Source: Barnesiella viscericola DSM 18177
GTDB taxonomy: Bacteria; Bacteroidota; Bacteroidia; Bacteroidales; Barnesiellaceae
Assembly: GCF_000512915.1 (NCBI RefSeq)
Contig: NZ_CP007034.1
Span: 310,001-374,000 of the forward strand
Direction of reading: 5' to 3'
Length of the DNA: 64,000 bases
Part shown: positions 56,654-64,000 of the stretch, one piece after another
Numbering within the stretch: the stretch's first letter is position 1
Layout: each line of letters opens with the position of its first letter
Notes under the pieces: generated by a model
What the model was told of the DNA's origin: nothing
The model's database searches: none
The model's input: only the letters and a program-made list of their open reading frames with translations
Program-made: the position numbers and the translations under genes

Positions 56654-58021
56654 CTATTTTTTATAATTAAATTCGATAATTCTTTTCGTTTCGGCGGTAA
56701 TTCGGTATCCATCGGCAGCCCGCTCTCCTAAAATCCACAAAATCGTAGCGCCCGAACACAAGAGTAGCGCCTGGGATTTATCGATTAAAGAATATTTACA
56801 ATCGCCGAAATAGTCGCTCAACTTGCGGCTTCCCCTCATGCCGAAAGGACGGAATCGGTCGCCCTGCCGCCAATGGCGGATTACCAGCGGGAAAACGAGC
56901 TTGTCCAGATCGAAACAGGCGTGGCTCTTGTCGCGAGGGAGCTCATAGTTACCGGCATCGACACATCGGTACGACAAACGACCAGCCAACAGCGACCCGA
57001 CTTCTTCCGGCTCGGCTATCGTTGCCACAATATCGGTGTCGGCTCCGACTTCTTCTTTTTCTTTATCTCGTGCAATCAAAATCAAATCCGACCGATCCTT
57101 GACCACCCGATACTCCGGAGCGAGAAACACCCGACCCGACTCCCCGTCGCAAGCCGCCTCGATTTCGTCGATTTGGTCGGGTACAAAACCGCATGGCGAA
57201 AGCAACTCGAACAGGAAGGCCCGCGGCGACGGTAACAACCGCAACCGGTCGATGGAAATACGCACCTCACCCTCCTTCCGTACCAGGACCTCGCGCTGCT
57301 GCCGCTTGATGGCATCGCGATACACACGCTCTACCTCCCGCAGATTCTGCATCGTGGTATAAATAGCCCGGTCGACCGACGGATTGATAGTGCGGAGCAA
57401 CGGCAACACGTCGAGACGGATTTTATTACGCACGTAAAGATTCTCCAAGTTGGTGTGATCGACCACGTGCAACAGATGCTGTTCCGACAGATAGGCCTCA
57501 ATTTCCTGCCTCGAAACCGGCAGAAAGGGTCGCACTACAAAGCCGTTGCGAGGCCGCATCGAGGTGAGCCCGGCAATACCCGTACCCCGCACCAGATTGA
57601 GCAGCAGCGTCTCCACACTGTCGTCGCGATGATGAGCTACGGCAATAGCTTGCGCCCCATATTGGCGGCGCTTCTCTTCAAACCAATCGTAGCGCAACCG
57701 ACGGCATGCCATCTCAATCGACAGGCTGTTTTCCCGGGCGTAGCTCAGGGTATCGAACGAAACTTCGTCGAAGGTCACCCCCCACTCCCGCACGGTATCG
57801 CACGTGAAATTGCGGTCGCGCAACGACTCCTCACCCCTCAGATTGAAATTGCAATGGCAGGCAATACACGAATACCCCAACCGATTCAGCACGTGCAGCA
57901 GTGCCACCGAATCGGCTCCACCGCTCACCCCCACGATGACGGGAGCCGACTTGTCCAACAGTCGGTTATCGGCAATAAAGGTCTCAATCCGGTGCAAAAA
58001 CTGAGGTACTGACATAGCCAT
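56654..58021 (-). CDS. tilS: tRNA(Ile)-lysidine synthetase
   Basis: A 455-residue N-type ATP pyrophosphatase that changes C34 of tRNA-Ile(CAU) to lysidine, so the tRNA reads AUA. The PP-loop is GVSGGADSVALLHV (SGGADS at 33-38), followed by CNFNLRGEESLRDRNF, VAHHRDDSVETLLLNLVRGTGI, and MRPRNGFVVRPFL. The C-terminal substrate domain contains FPLVIRHWRQGDRFRPFGMRG and KLSDYF. The start is MAMSVPQF at 58021 or the internal Met two codons later. Essential in most bacteria. It sits upstream of rho on the same strand, separated by about 200 bases with rho promoters. Confidence 0.94.
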   Translation of the reverse strand: MAMSVPQFLHRIETFIADNRLLDKSAPVIVGVSGGADSVALLHVLNRLGYSCIACHCNFNLRGEESLRDRNFTCDTVREWGVTFDEVSFDTLSYARENSLSIEMACRRLRYDWFEEKRRQYGAQAIAVAHHRDDSVETLLLNLVRGTGIAGLTSMRPRNGFVVRPFLPVSRQEIEAYLSEQHLLHVVDHTNLENLYVRNKIRLDVLPLLRTINPSVDRAIYTTMQNLREVERVYRDAIKRQQREVLVRKEGEVRISIDRLRLLPSPRAFLFELLSPCGFVPDQIDEIEAACDGESGRVFLAPEYRVVKDRSDLILIARDKEKEEVGADTDIVATIAEPEEVGSLLAGRLSYRCVDAGNYELPRDKSHACFDLDKLVFPLVIRHWRQGDRFRPFGMRGSRKLSDYFGDCKYSLIDKSQALLLCSGATILWILGERAADGYRITAETKRIIEFNYKK

Positions 58022-58156
58022 CTCGTTTGAATTTGTGTAACAAATGTAGCAATAAAGAGAGATTTTTCGGCCGTACTCTTCCCTTTTTATTCCTTTTTTC
58101 TACATACGACCAAAATATTTCGCCCAAATCCACCCGGCAAGACATCATTTATTATT

Positions 58157-58164
58157 AAATTTGC
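58157..58164 (+). promoter_or_regulatory. -7 box of pheS
   Basis: TAAATTTG, 25 bases before the pheS ATG at 58190. Confidence 0.5.
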
Positions 58165-58189
58165 ATTTTGAATCTAAGAAGTAACAGGT

Positions 58190-59209
58190 ATGATTGAAAA
58201 AATCCAACGTATCAGAGAAGAAATCGAAGCATTAAAGGTTTCTAAATCAGAAGATTTAGAGGCTATTCGTATAAAATACCTCAGCAAGAAAGGTGAAATT
58301 TCCCAACTTTTCAACGATTTCAGAAGCGTGGCTGCCGATCAAAAACGCGAAGTGGGCAAACAGCTGAACGAGTTGAAAGAGCGAGCTGTCGAGAAGCTGA
58401 ACGAGTTGAAAAGCGAATTTGAAGATACGCACTCCGACGAGCAGAATATCGACCTCACCCGCACGGCTTATCCGATTCCGATGGGTTCGCGCCACCCGCT
58501 CTCTTTGGTTAAAAACGAAATTTGCGACATCTTTGGCCGATTGGGTTTCTCGATTGCCGAAGGCCCTGAAATCGAGGACGACTGGCATGTGTTCTCGGCG
58601 CTGAACTTTGCCGAAGACCACCCCGCCCGCGACATGCAGGATACTTTCTTCATTCAACGTTCGCCCGATATTCTGCTTCGCACCCACACCTCGTCGGTAC
58701 AAACCCGCACGATGGAGCATGCACAGCCTCCTATCCGCATCATCTGTCCGGGGCGTGTCTACCGCAACGAAGCCATCTCCTATCGGGCCCACTGCTTCTT
58801 CCACCAGGTAGAGGCCCTCTACGTAGATAAAAATGTCTCCTTTGCCGACTTGAAACAGGCTTTGCTCTACTTTGCCAAAGAGATGTTCGGCAGCGAGACT
58901 CAAATACGACTCCGCCCCTCCTATTTCCCCTTCACCGAGCCGTCGGCCGAGATGGACATCTCGTGCAACATCTGCGGCGGCAAAGGGTGTGCCTTCTGCA
59001 AGCACACCGGTTGGGTAGAGATTCTGGGCTGCGGCATGGTCGATCCTAATGTACTCGACGCCTGCGGCATCGACAGCAAGGTGTACAGCGGTTATGCCCT
59101 GGGTATGGGTATCGAGCGAATCACCAACCTGAAATACAAGGTGAAAGACCTGCGCATGTTCTCGGAGAACGACGTGCGGTTCCTCGAAAAGTTTGAGTCG
59201 GCCCACTAA
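58190..59209 (+). CDS. pheS: Phenylalanyl-tRNA synthetase alpha subunit
   Basis: A 339-residue class II synthetase subunit. The N-terminal coiled coil (1-~90, IQRIREEIEALKVSKSEDLE) is followed by motif 1 (HPLSLVKNEICDIFGRLGF), EGPEIEDDWHVFSALNF, motif 2 (RVYRNEAISYRAHCFFHQVE) and motif 3 (GYALGMGIERI). A CNICGGKGCAFCKHTGWVEI insertion with four Cys is typical of the Bacteroidetes form. It pairs with PheT, encoded elsewhere. Followed by nth after 111 bases. Confidence 0.96.
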   Translation: MIEKIQRIREEIEALKVSKSEDLEAIRIKYLSKKGEISQLFNDFRSVAADQKREVGKQLNELKERAVEKLNELKSEFEDTHSDEQNIDLTRTAYPIPMGSRHPLSLVKNEICDIFGRLGFSIAEGPEIEDDWHVFSALNFAEDHPARDMQDTFFIQRSPDILLRTHTSSVQTRTMEHAQPPIRIICPGRVYRNEAISYRAHCFFHQVEALYVDKNVSFADLKQALLYFAKEMFGSETQIRLRPSYFPFTEPSAEMDISCNICGGKGCAFCKHTGWVEILGCGMVDPNVLDACGIDSKVYSGYALGMGIERITNLKYKVKDLRMFSENDVRFLEKFESAH

Positions 59210-59320
59210 TCGAGTACATGTCCTACTTGTTTTCGACCGAATGATGCAGCATCATCGCCGTATTTGGCGGGTTCTTCCTGGCCAAATACAGTTTGTGCGC
59301 ACAAAAACCTCTGTAACATC

Positions 59321-59977
59321 ATGACAACCAAAGAGCGATACGAAGGTGTAATCCGGTGGTTCCAGGAGAACCGACCGGTGGCTGAAACCGAGTTGCACTA
59401 CCACGACCCGTTCCAACTGCTCATTGCCGTTATCCTGTCGGCCCAGTGCACCGACAAGCGGGTGAATATGGTTACTCCGGCTCTCTTCGAGGCCTATCCT
59501 ACCCCTCAGGCTTTGGCGCTGGCCACCCCCGAAGAGGTATTTCCCTACATCAAAAGCGTGTCGTATCCCAACAATAAATCGAAGCATCTGGTGGGCATGG
59601 CCCGCACGCTGGTCGAAGAGTTCGGAGGCATAGTCCCCTCGGAGGTAAACGAGTTGCAGAAGCTGCCCGGCGTAGGGCGCAAGACAGCCAATGTTGTTGC
59701 CTCGGTCGTCTTCCACAAAGAGGCGATGGCGGTCGACACCCATGTCTTCCGGGTCTCCAACCGCATCGGGCTCACCAACAATTCCAAGACTCCACTCGAA
59801 ACCGAAAAGACACTGGTCAAGAACATACCGGGGCCTCTGCTTCCCATTGCTCACCACTGGCTCATCTTGCATGGTCGGTATGTGTGCACCGCCCGCAAGC
59901 CCAACTGTCTGGAATGCGGCATACGGCAATACTGCAAATTCTACAACCGTAGCGGTAAGGCCGCAACCGAAGAATAG
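59321..59977 (+). CDS. nth: Endonuclease III
   Basis: A 218-residue DNA glycosylase/AP lyase for oxidised pyrimidines. The helix-hairpin-helix carries catalytic K121 in LPGVGRKTANVV, with D139 in AMAVDTHVFRV. The C-terminal iron-sulfur loop shows C-x6-C-x2-C-x5-C (CTARKPNCLECGIRQYC). The start MTTKERYEGV at 59321 is chosen; the longer open frame from 59264 adds a non-family N-terminus. A bidirectional terminator follows. Confidence 0.95.
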   Translation: MTTKERYEGVIRWFQENRPVAETELHYHDPFQLLIAVILSAQCTDKRVNMVTPALFEAYPTPQALALATPEEVFPYIKSVSYPNNKSKHLVGMARTLVEEFGGIVPSEVNELQKLPGVGRKTANVVASVVFHKEAMAVDTHVFRVSNRIGLTNNSKTPLETEKTLVKNIPGPLLPIAHHWLILHGRYVCTARKPNCLECGIRQYCKFYNRSGKAATEE

Positions 59978-60003
59978 AGAGCATCATACCTATAAATAAA
60001 AAA

Positions 60004-60032
60004 CGCCGGAGGAAAATCCTCCGGCGTTTTTT
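60004..60032. terminator. Bidirectional terminator between nth and manA
   Basis: A perfect 10-bp stem CGCCGGAGGA / TCCTCCGGCG with a 3-base loop and six T on the plus side and six A on the other, so it works in both directions for the convergent genes. Confidence 0.92.
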
Positions 60033-60053
60033 ATCATCACGATTCTCGACTTC

Positions 60054-61034
60054 TTATTGCTGAGCCGGAATATAGCATTCGAGTAGTTTGGCTGGCGACT
60101 CGGCCTCGATGGTCACACTCTCGAGCGATGCAGGTACCAAAGTGGTCTGCCCCTGATGCAACTCAATAGCATAATCGTTATTGTCGGTCATACGGATTTT
60201 GCCCCCCATACACATATAGATTACAAACGAATCGTGAGCAGCCACAGGGCGTTTCACACTGCGGTCTACCTCAATGAGGTTGGTCTGGAAATAGGGACAG
60301 GTCACCAGATTGACCGCCTCGTTGTTGCGAGCCTCATACGAGGTGCGCAAGTTGTCATACAGTTTGAAGTCAACGGCATCGATCGACTGCTCCACATGCA
60401 GCTCGCGGGGATTTCCCTGGGCATCGCGACGGTCGTAGTCGTAGATGCGATAGGTAATGTCGGAGCTCTGTTGAATCTCGGCAATCAGGATACCTTTGCA
60501 AATGGCATGAATACGTCCGGCCGGCAAGAAGAACACATCACCGCTCTTCACCTGGTGGAATTGCAGTACATCGGTAATGGTGTTGTTCTTGATGCGCTCT
60601 ACATACTCCTCGGGAGTAATCTGCTTCGAGAATCCCGAATAGAGGCCGGCTCCCGGTTTGGCATCGATGACATACCACATCTCGGTCTTTCCGAACGAGT
60701 TGTGGCGAGCCTTGGCCAACTCGTCGTTGGGGTGTACCTGAATCGAGAGATTATCGCGGGCATCGATAAACTTAATCAGCAACGGGAATTTCTCGCCATA
60801 GTGCTCGGCCACATGTTTGCCCAGCAGAGCGGCACCGTCGCGTTGAATCAGTTCGGTCAGGTTCTTGCCCTTGTCGGCTCCTTCGCTTACGACCGAAATG
60901 CGGTCACCTACCTGGGAAATCTCCCAACTCTCGCCAATACCGGCATGAATCTCGGGCAGCTGTTTGAACCGGCTGATCTCATCGCCACCCCAAATGATGG
61001 GACGGAGAATGTCTTCAAATTTCAACGGATACAT
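60054..61034 (-). CDS. manA: Mannose-6-phosphate isomerase, class I
   Basis: A 326-residue cupin enzyme that interconverts mannose-6-P and fructose-6-P. Zinc ligands are in LSIQVHPNDELAKARH (Gln, His), GKTEMWYVIDA (Glu) and GRIHAICKGILIAEIQQ (His). The frame begins MYPLKFEDILRPIIWGG. Short class I form of Bacillus type. It is cotranscribed after the DigH-like glycosidase gene (17-base gap). It would feed mannose into glycolysis or supply GDP-mannose and GDP-fucose synthesis. Confidence 0.93.
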   Translation of the reverse strand: MYPLKFEDILRPIIWGGDEISRFKQLPEIHAGIGESWEISQVGDRISVVSEGADKGKNLTELIQRDGAALLGKHVAEHYGEKFPLLIKFIDARDNLSIQVHPNDELAKARHNSFGKTEMWYVIDAKPGAGLYSGFSKQITPEEYVERIKNNTITDVLQFHQVKSGDVFFLPAGRIHAICKGILIAEIQQSSDITYRIYDYDRRDAQGNPRELHVEQSIDAVDFKLYDNLRTSYEARNNEAVNLVTCPYFQTNLIEVDRSVKRPVAAHDSFVIYMCMGGKIRMTDNNDYAIELHQGQTTLVPASLESVTIEAESPAKLLECYIPAQQ

Positions 61035-61050
61035 GTTTTTCTTGTTTTTG

Positions 61051-62511
61051 TTACTTATATAATTTTATTTCATATTTTCCAATCTCTATCTCGGGAGCGC
61101 TCCACACGGCGGGCCGACTTTCATTGCCGTATCGGTCACGAGCCACGACGGCATAGTGCCGATAGGTTGCGGGCAATATCCACTCCCGGTCGGTTCGAGG
61201 AACCACGGCGGCTATCTGTTCACCGGCATCGACCTGCAACGAATCGTCGGTAGCGTAGACGATATAGGTGAAAGCCTCGTCAACCGGCTGCCACGAAAGG
61301 AGGCTCTTTCCTGCCAGACGTTCGACCTGCAACGAGGAAGGGGCCTCGACCTTCCGCACGGGAGCACCCACGCAGCGCGGCGTCAATGCCGGATACCGGT
61401 AAAACCACGCCGTGAGCCACTGACTCAAAACAGTATGCCGGTACAGATTTCCATAGCGGAAATAGGCTTGCCCCACCCCCACTTGCCGGGTAGTCTCGAT
61501 TTGACGTATTATCTCGTCGAGCGACCAGTTGCCGTTGACCCGGTCGAGCCGATAGACACCGATACCGCTGGCCACACTCCCCGCCGGACATGCTTCGGCC
61601 CAATCGTATAAAAACGGATAGAAATTCTCTTCCTTGAAATACATCATGGGGGCGATAAAATCGTGCTTCCCCGCCTGCAACCAATGCTTGGGATTCTGAT
61701 GCACCGCCTCCATGCAGCTCCACGAAGCCGGGAATCCCGGCAGCGAGGCATAGCGTCCCAGTGGCGAACTGCTCACCTTGACCCACGGTTTCAACCGCTT
61801 CACCTCGTCGTAAATGGCTGTAACCGTGGCCGTAATGTTCTGCTCGCGCCAACGGGTCCGAGAAGTAGCACCCGTCCCCCATCTCCGGAACGAATCGGCA
61901 TCGGGGAAGCGTCGGGCATCATCGGGATAACGCACGTAGTCGAGATGGATACCGTCGACATCGTATTTGGAGACTACCTCGCTCACCAAATCGGTGAGAT
62001 AGCTGCGCACCTCGGGATTACCGGGGTCGAGAAACCACTCGCCGGCCGACTGTTTGCACCACGACCGGTGACGGGCCACCATCGAGGTGCGCCCCTGCTT
62101 TCTCACCTGCCGGTTAGACCCGACAGGAAAAGTGACCAACCAGGCATGGCACTCCATGGCCCGCTTGTGACACTCGTCGACGACAAAGGCCAGCGGGTCG
62201 TATCCCGGATTACGGCCACCGCTCAACACTCCGGCCCACGGCTCATATTGCGAAGCGTAGAACACCTCGCCCCGAATGCGGGCCTGAAAAAAGACCGTAT
62301 TGATGCCCATGGCCTGCAACCGGTCGAGGATATCGACGAGTTCGCGTTGCTGCCGGGCCACATCGGCCGGTCGACGTATCGGACGCGACGGCCAATCCAA
62401 TCCCCAGTTGGTGGTGAGCCATACCGCCCTCGTCTCATATTTCGGCGACGAGGCATACAGCGAAACACAAGTCAGGCAAACGAAGATGAACAATAGCAGC
62501 CGCTTTTTCAT
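61051..62511 (-). CDS. GHL10/DigH-like secreted glycoside hydrolase
   Basis: A 486-residue secreted protein of the DUF187/GHL10 family (PF02638): signal peptide (MKKRLLLFIFVCLTCVSLYA), a TIM barrel beginning ETRAVWLTTNWGLDWPS, with MGINTVFFQARIRGEVFY, LDPGNPEVRSYLTDLVSEVV, DGIHLDYVRYP (catalytic Asp candidate) and HDFIAPMMYFKEE, and a C-terminal fibronectin III-like domain (~390-480). E. coli DigH (YddW), of the same family, cleaves denuded peptidoglycan glycans, so a cell-wall role is likely. The start is MKKRLL at 62511 because a -7 box lies at 62538-62531; the ATG at 62553 is upstream of it. Confidence 0.86.
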   Translation of the reverse strand: MKKRLLLFIFVCLTCVSLYASSPKYETRAVWLTTNWGLDWPSRPIRRPADVARQQRELVDILDRLQAMGINTVFFQARIRGEVFYASQYEPWAGVLSGGRNPGYDPLAFVVDECHKRAMECHAWLVTFPVGSNRQVRKQGRTSMVARHRSWCKQSAGEWFLDPGNPEVRSYLTDLVSEVVSKYDVDGIHLDYVRYPDDARRFPDADSFRRWGTGATSRTRWREQNITATVTAIYDEVKRLKPWVKVSSSPLGRYASLPGFPASWSCMEAVHQNPKHWLQAGKHDFIAPMMYFKEENFYPFLYDWAEACPAGSVASGIGVYRLDRVNGNWSLDEIIRQIETTRQVGVGQAYFRYGNLYRHTVLSQWLTAWFYRYPALTPRCVGAPVRKVEAPSSLQVERLAGKSLLSWQPVDEAFTYIVYATDDSLQVDAGEQIAAVVPRTDREWILPATYRHYAVVARDRYGNESRPAVWSAPEIEIGKYEIKLYK

Positions 62512-62530
62512 TCTATATAATTTGTGAAGA

Positions 62531-62538
62531 CAAAGGTA
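62531..62538 (-). promoter_or_regulatory. -7 box of the DigH-like gene and manA
   Basis: TACCTTTG on the minus strand, 19 bases before the ATG at 62511; embedded in AATAAAAGTGTACCTTTG, the same 18 bases as at the topB promoter. Confidence 0.55.
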
Positions 62539-62630
62539 CACTTTTATTCTCATAAAAATTCGGGCTACCTCTTATTTCACACCACAAAAACATAGCGGCC
62601 CCGAAAAGCACCGAATCTCACAAAAAATAG

Positions 62631-62638
62631 TAACTTTG
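62631..62638 (+). promoter_or_regulatory. -7 box of the TRIC gene
   Basis: TAACTTTG, 27 bases before the ATG at 62666; an ATG at 62636 falls inside the box and is rejected. Confidence 0.5.
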
Positions 62639-62665
62639 CATTCTTACTTATCGAGTAGACGTATT

Positions 62666-63301
62666 ATGAATACGACATTTGCCACCATACTGGAAATCGT
62701 GGGAACGCTGGCGTTTGCCATCAGCGGAATCAGGCTTGCCGCCGCCAAGCGTTTCGACTGGTTCGGCGCTTATGCCGTGGGACTGGTCACCGCCATTGGC
62801 GGAGGTACCACCCGCGATGTGTTGCTCAATGCCACTCCTTTCTGGATGATCAACGGCAGTTACCTCGCCGTCACGGCCGTGGCTCTCATCTTTGTCATCA
62901 TATTCAAGCAATATCTGGTCAAGCTCGAAAATACGTTTTTTATCTTCGATACCATCGGATTGGCCCTGTTTGTAGTAGTAGGTGTAGAGAAGACGCTCAT
63001 GTTCGGCTTCCCCTTCTGGGTAGCCATCGTCATGGGTACGATCACCGGCTCGGTGGGCAGCATCATACGCGATATTCTCATCAACGAAGAGCCGCTCCTC
63101 TTCCGCAAAGACATCTATGCCTTGGCATGTGTAGCGGGAGGCATCATGTTCTATCTGGGACAAAAGATGGGGTTTAACAGCATTACCAACCAGTCGATTT
63201 GCGGCATATCGGTTGTGGCCGTCAGACTGTTGGCCGTGAAATTCCACTGGTCGTTACCCGCCTTGAAAGACGAGAGCGACGACAAGCCCACTCTCAAATA
63301 A
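62666..63301 (+). CDS. TRIC-family cation channel (UPF0126/YicG)
   Basis: A 211-residue membrane protein with seven hydrophobic segments in two repeats of the UPF0126 domain: VGTLAFAISGIRLAAAKRFD, AIGGGTTRDVLL, then FDTIGLALFVVVGVEKTLM and GTITGSVGSIIRDILINEEP. The paired GGG(T/S)xRD-like signatures mark prokaryotic TRIC channels, trimeric potassium-conducting channels. The second signature is SVGSIIRD here rather than GGGxxRD. It starts MNTTFATI at 62666, after a -7 box. GtrA-like and GT2 genes follow in the same direction, 9 and 16 bases apart. Confidence 0.9.
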   Translation: MNTTFATILEIVGTLAFAISGIRLAAAKRFDWFGAYAVGLVTAIGGGTTRDVLLNATPFWMINGSYLAVTAVALIFVIIFKQYLVKLENTFFIFDTIGLALFVVVGVEKTLMFGFPFWVAIVMGTITGSVGSIIRDILINEEPLLFRKDIYALACVAGGIMFYLGQKMGFNSITNQSICGISVVAVRLLAVKFHWSLPALKDESDDKPTLK

Positions 63302-63310
63302 CCTCGCACC

Positions 63311-63718
63311 ATGTGGGAATCACTTAAAAAATACGATAAAAATACCCTGTGGCAACTCGTGCGCTTCGGTATCGTGGGGGTCATCAACACCCTCATCACC
63401 CTCATCGTCATCTATATTTTACAGGAGTTGCTTCATGTAAAATACACCGCCGCCAATCTGGCGGGCTACATAGCCGGAGTCATCAACAGTTTCTTTTGGA
63501 GCAAACTGTGGGTATTTAAGAAATTAAATAGTAATTTTATGCGCGAAGCCGTGCTGTTTCTCGTCAGTTTCGGAATCTGTTACGGCATACAGTTCGTTGC
63601 ATTGCTTCTGCTGGTAGAGGTCCTGCACATGGCCGACACCTGGGCTCAACTGGTGAGCATGGTAGTCTATACGCTGTGCAACTTTGCCTTGAATAAATGC
63701 ATCACGTTCAAAAAATAG
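63311..63718 (+). CDS. GtrA-like membrane protein
   Basis: A 135-residue protein with four hydrophobic segments of the GtrA/DPMS family (PF04138): LVRFGIVGVINTLITLIVIY, ANLAGYIAGVINSFFWSKLW with the family Asn and Lys/Trp, VLFLVSFGICYGIQFVALLL and LVSMVVYTLCNFALNKCITF. GtrA-type proteins are thought to flip or hold polyprenyl-linked sugars and pair with a GT2 glycosyltransferase, exactly what follows 16 bases downstream. The two likely modify a surface glycan or lipid carrier. Confidence 0.9.
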   Translation: MWESLKKYDKNTLWQLVRFGIVGVINTLITLIVIYILQELLHVKYTAANLAGYIAGVINSFFWSKLWVFKKLNSNFMREAVLFLVSFGICYGIQFVALLLLVEVLHMADTWAQLVSMVVYTLCNFALNKCITFKK

Positions 63719-63734
63719 AAAAAGGATATAGGCC

Positions 63735-64000
63735 ATGAAAGTATCTGTCGTCATTCCCTGCTACAACGAAGAGGAGGTTCTTCCCCTCTCTCACAAGCGC
63801 TTCTCCCAGGTCATGAGCAGTACGCCCTATGATTATGAGCTCATCTTTGTCAACGATGGCAGTAAAGACCGCACCGAAGAGCTGCTGCTCGGCTTTGCCC
63901 AGAACGACCCCCACACCAAGGTACTGTCGTTCTCGCGGAACTTCGGCCACCAGAATGCGGTGAGTGCCGGCCTGCACAACTGCACGGGAGATGTGACCGT
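63735..64000 (+). CDS. GT2-family glycosyltransferase (GtrB/DPM1-like), cut by window end
   Basis: The first 88 codons of a GT-A glycosyltransferase: MKVSVVIPCYNEEEVLPL, the UDP/GDP-binding YELIFVNDGSKDRTEELL and SFSRNFGHQNAVSAGL. The SFSRNFGHQ block is typical of bactoprenol glucosyltransferases (GtrB) and dolichol-phosphate mannose synthase-like enzymes. With the adjacent GtrA-like gene it probably makes polyprenyl-phosphate-glucose or -mannose. The DxD metal site and C-terminal membrane helices would lie past the window. Confidence 0.9.
   Translation, partial: MKVSVVIPCYNEEEVLPLSHKRFSQVMSSTPYDYELIFVNDGSKDRTEELLLGFAQNDPHTKVLSFSRNFGHQNAVSAGLHNCTGDVT

Overview
The window reads as a chromosome segment of a Bacteroidales bacterium, probably gut-associated. 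Signs for this: starts are repeatedly preceded by the Bacteroidetes promoter -7 box TAnnTTTG (sometimes with a -33 TTTG) rather than by Shine-Dalgarno sites; Rho carries a very long disordered N-terminal insertion; there is a BioG-BioC fusion, a DUF4827 lipoprotein, and secreted glycosidases typical of this order. I cannot fix the genus. No rRNA, tRNA, CRISPR array or prophage was seen.

Bases 1-11,750 are an AT-richer accessory block of carbohydrate-active enzymes: a GH110 alpha-1,3-galactosidase (cut by the window start), a second GH110-like gene and a GH2 glycosidase that both lost their 5' halves at an IS4-family insertion sequence (2524-3833), then intact GH97, SGNH esterase and GH95 fucosidase genes. 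Together they suggest a locus for fucosylated, alpha-galactosylated host-type glycans (blood group B-like), damaged by an IS-mediated deletion. No SusC/SusD pair or regulator is visible.

From about 12,100 on the DNA is GC-richer and housekeeping-like. 12-15.7 kb: CPBP protease, LptB, MlaE-MlaF (envelope lipid transport). 15.8-18.1 kb: glycerol operon glpK-glpF with glpK broken by an in-frame TAA. 18.4-26 kb: secreted LRR protein, CvfB-like S1 protein, DUF3298 lipoprotein-RsmG-MBL operon, TPR protein, GlnS. 26-34.7 kb: unknown protein, MutS2, DUF2461 protein, OPT transporter, PhnP-like hydrolase, MurB and a lipoprotein expressed from a duplicated promoter repeat.

35-39.9 kb is a biotin operon, bioA-bioF-bioG/C fusion-bioD, with overlapping or nearly abutting genes and a leader ORF that ends over the bioA start. 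40-42.3 kb holds a murein-peptide recycling pair (NlpC/P60 endopeptidase and dipeptide epimerase), followed by a formate/nitrite channel, GlmM, a DUF4827 lipoprotein and NrnA. 46.5-54.2 kb: DsbD, MazG, an unknown secreted protein, TopB, a Nudix hydrolase and a YbaK deacylase. 54.3-64 kb: Rho, TilS, PheS, endonuclease III, a DigH-like glycosidase with ManA, a TRIC channel, a GtrA-like protein and the start of a GT2 glycosyltransferase.
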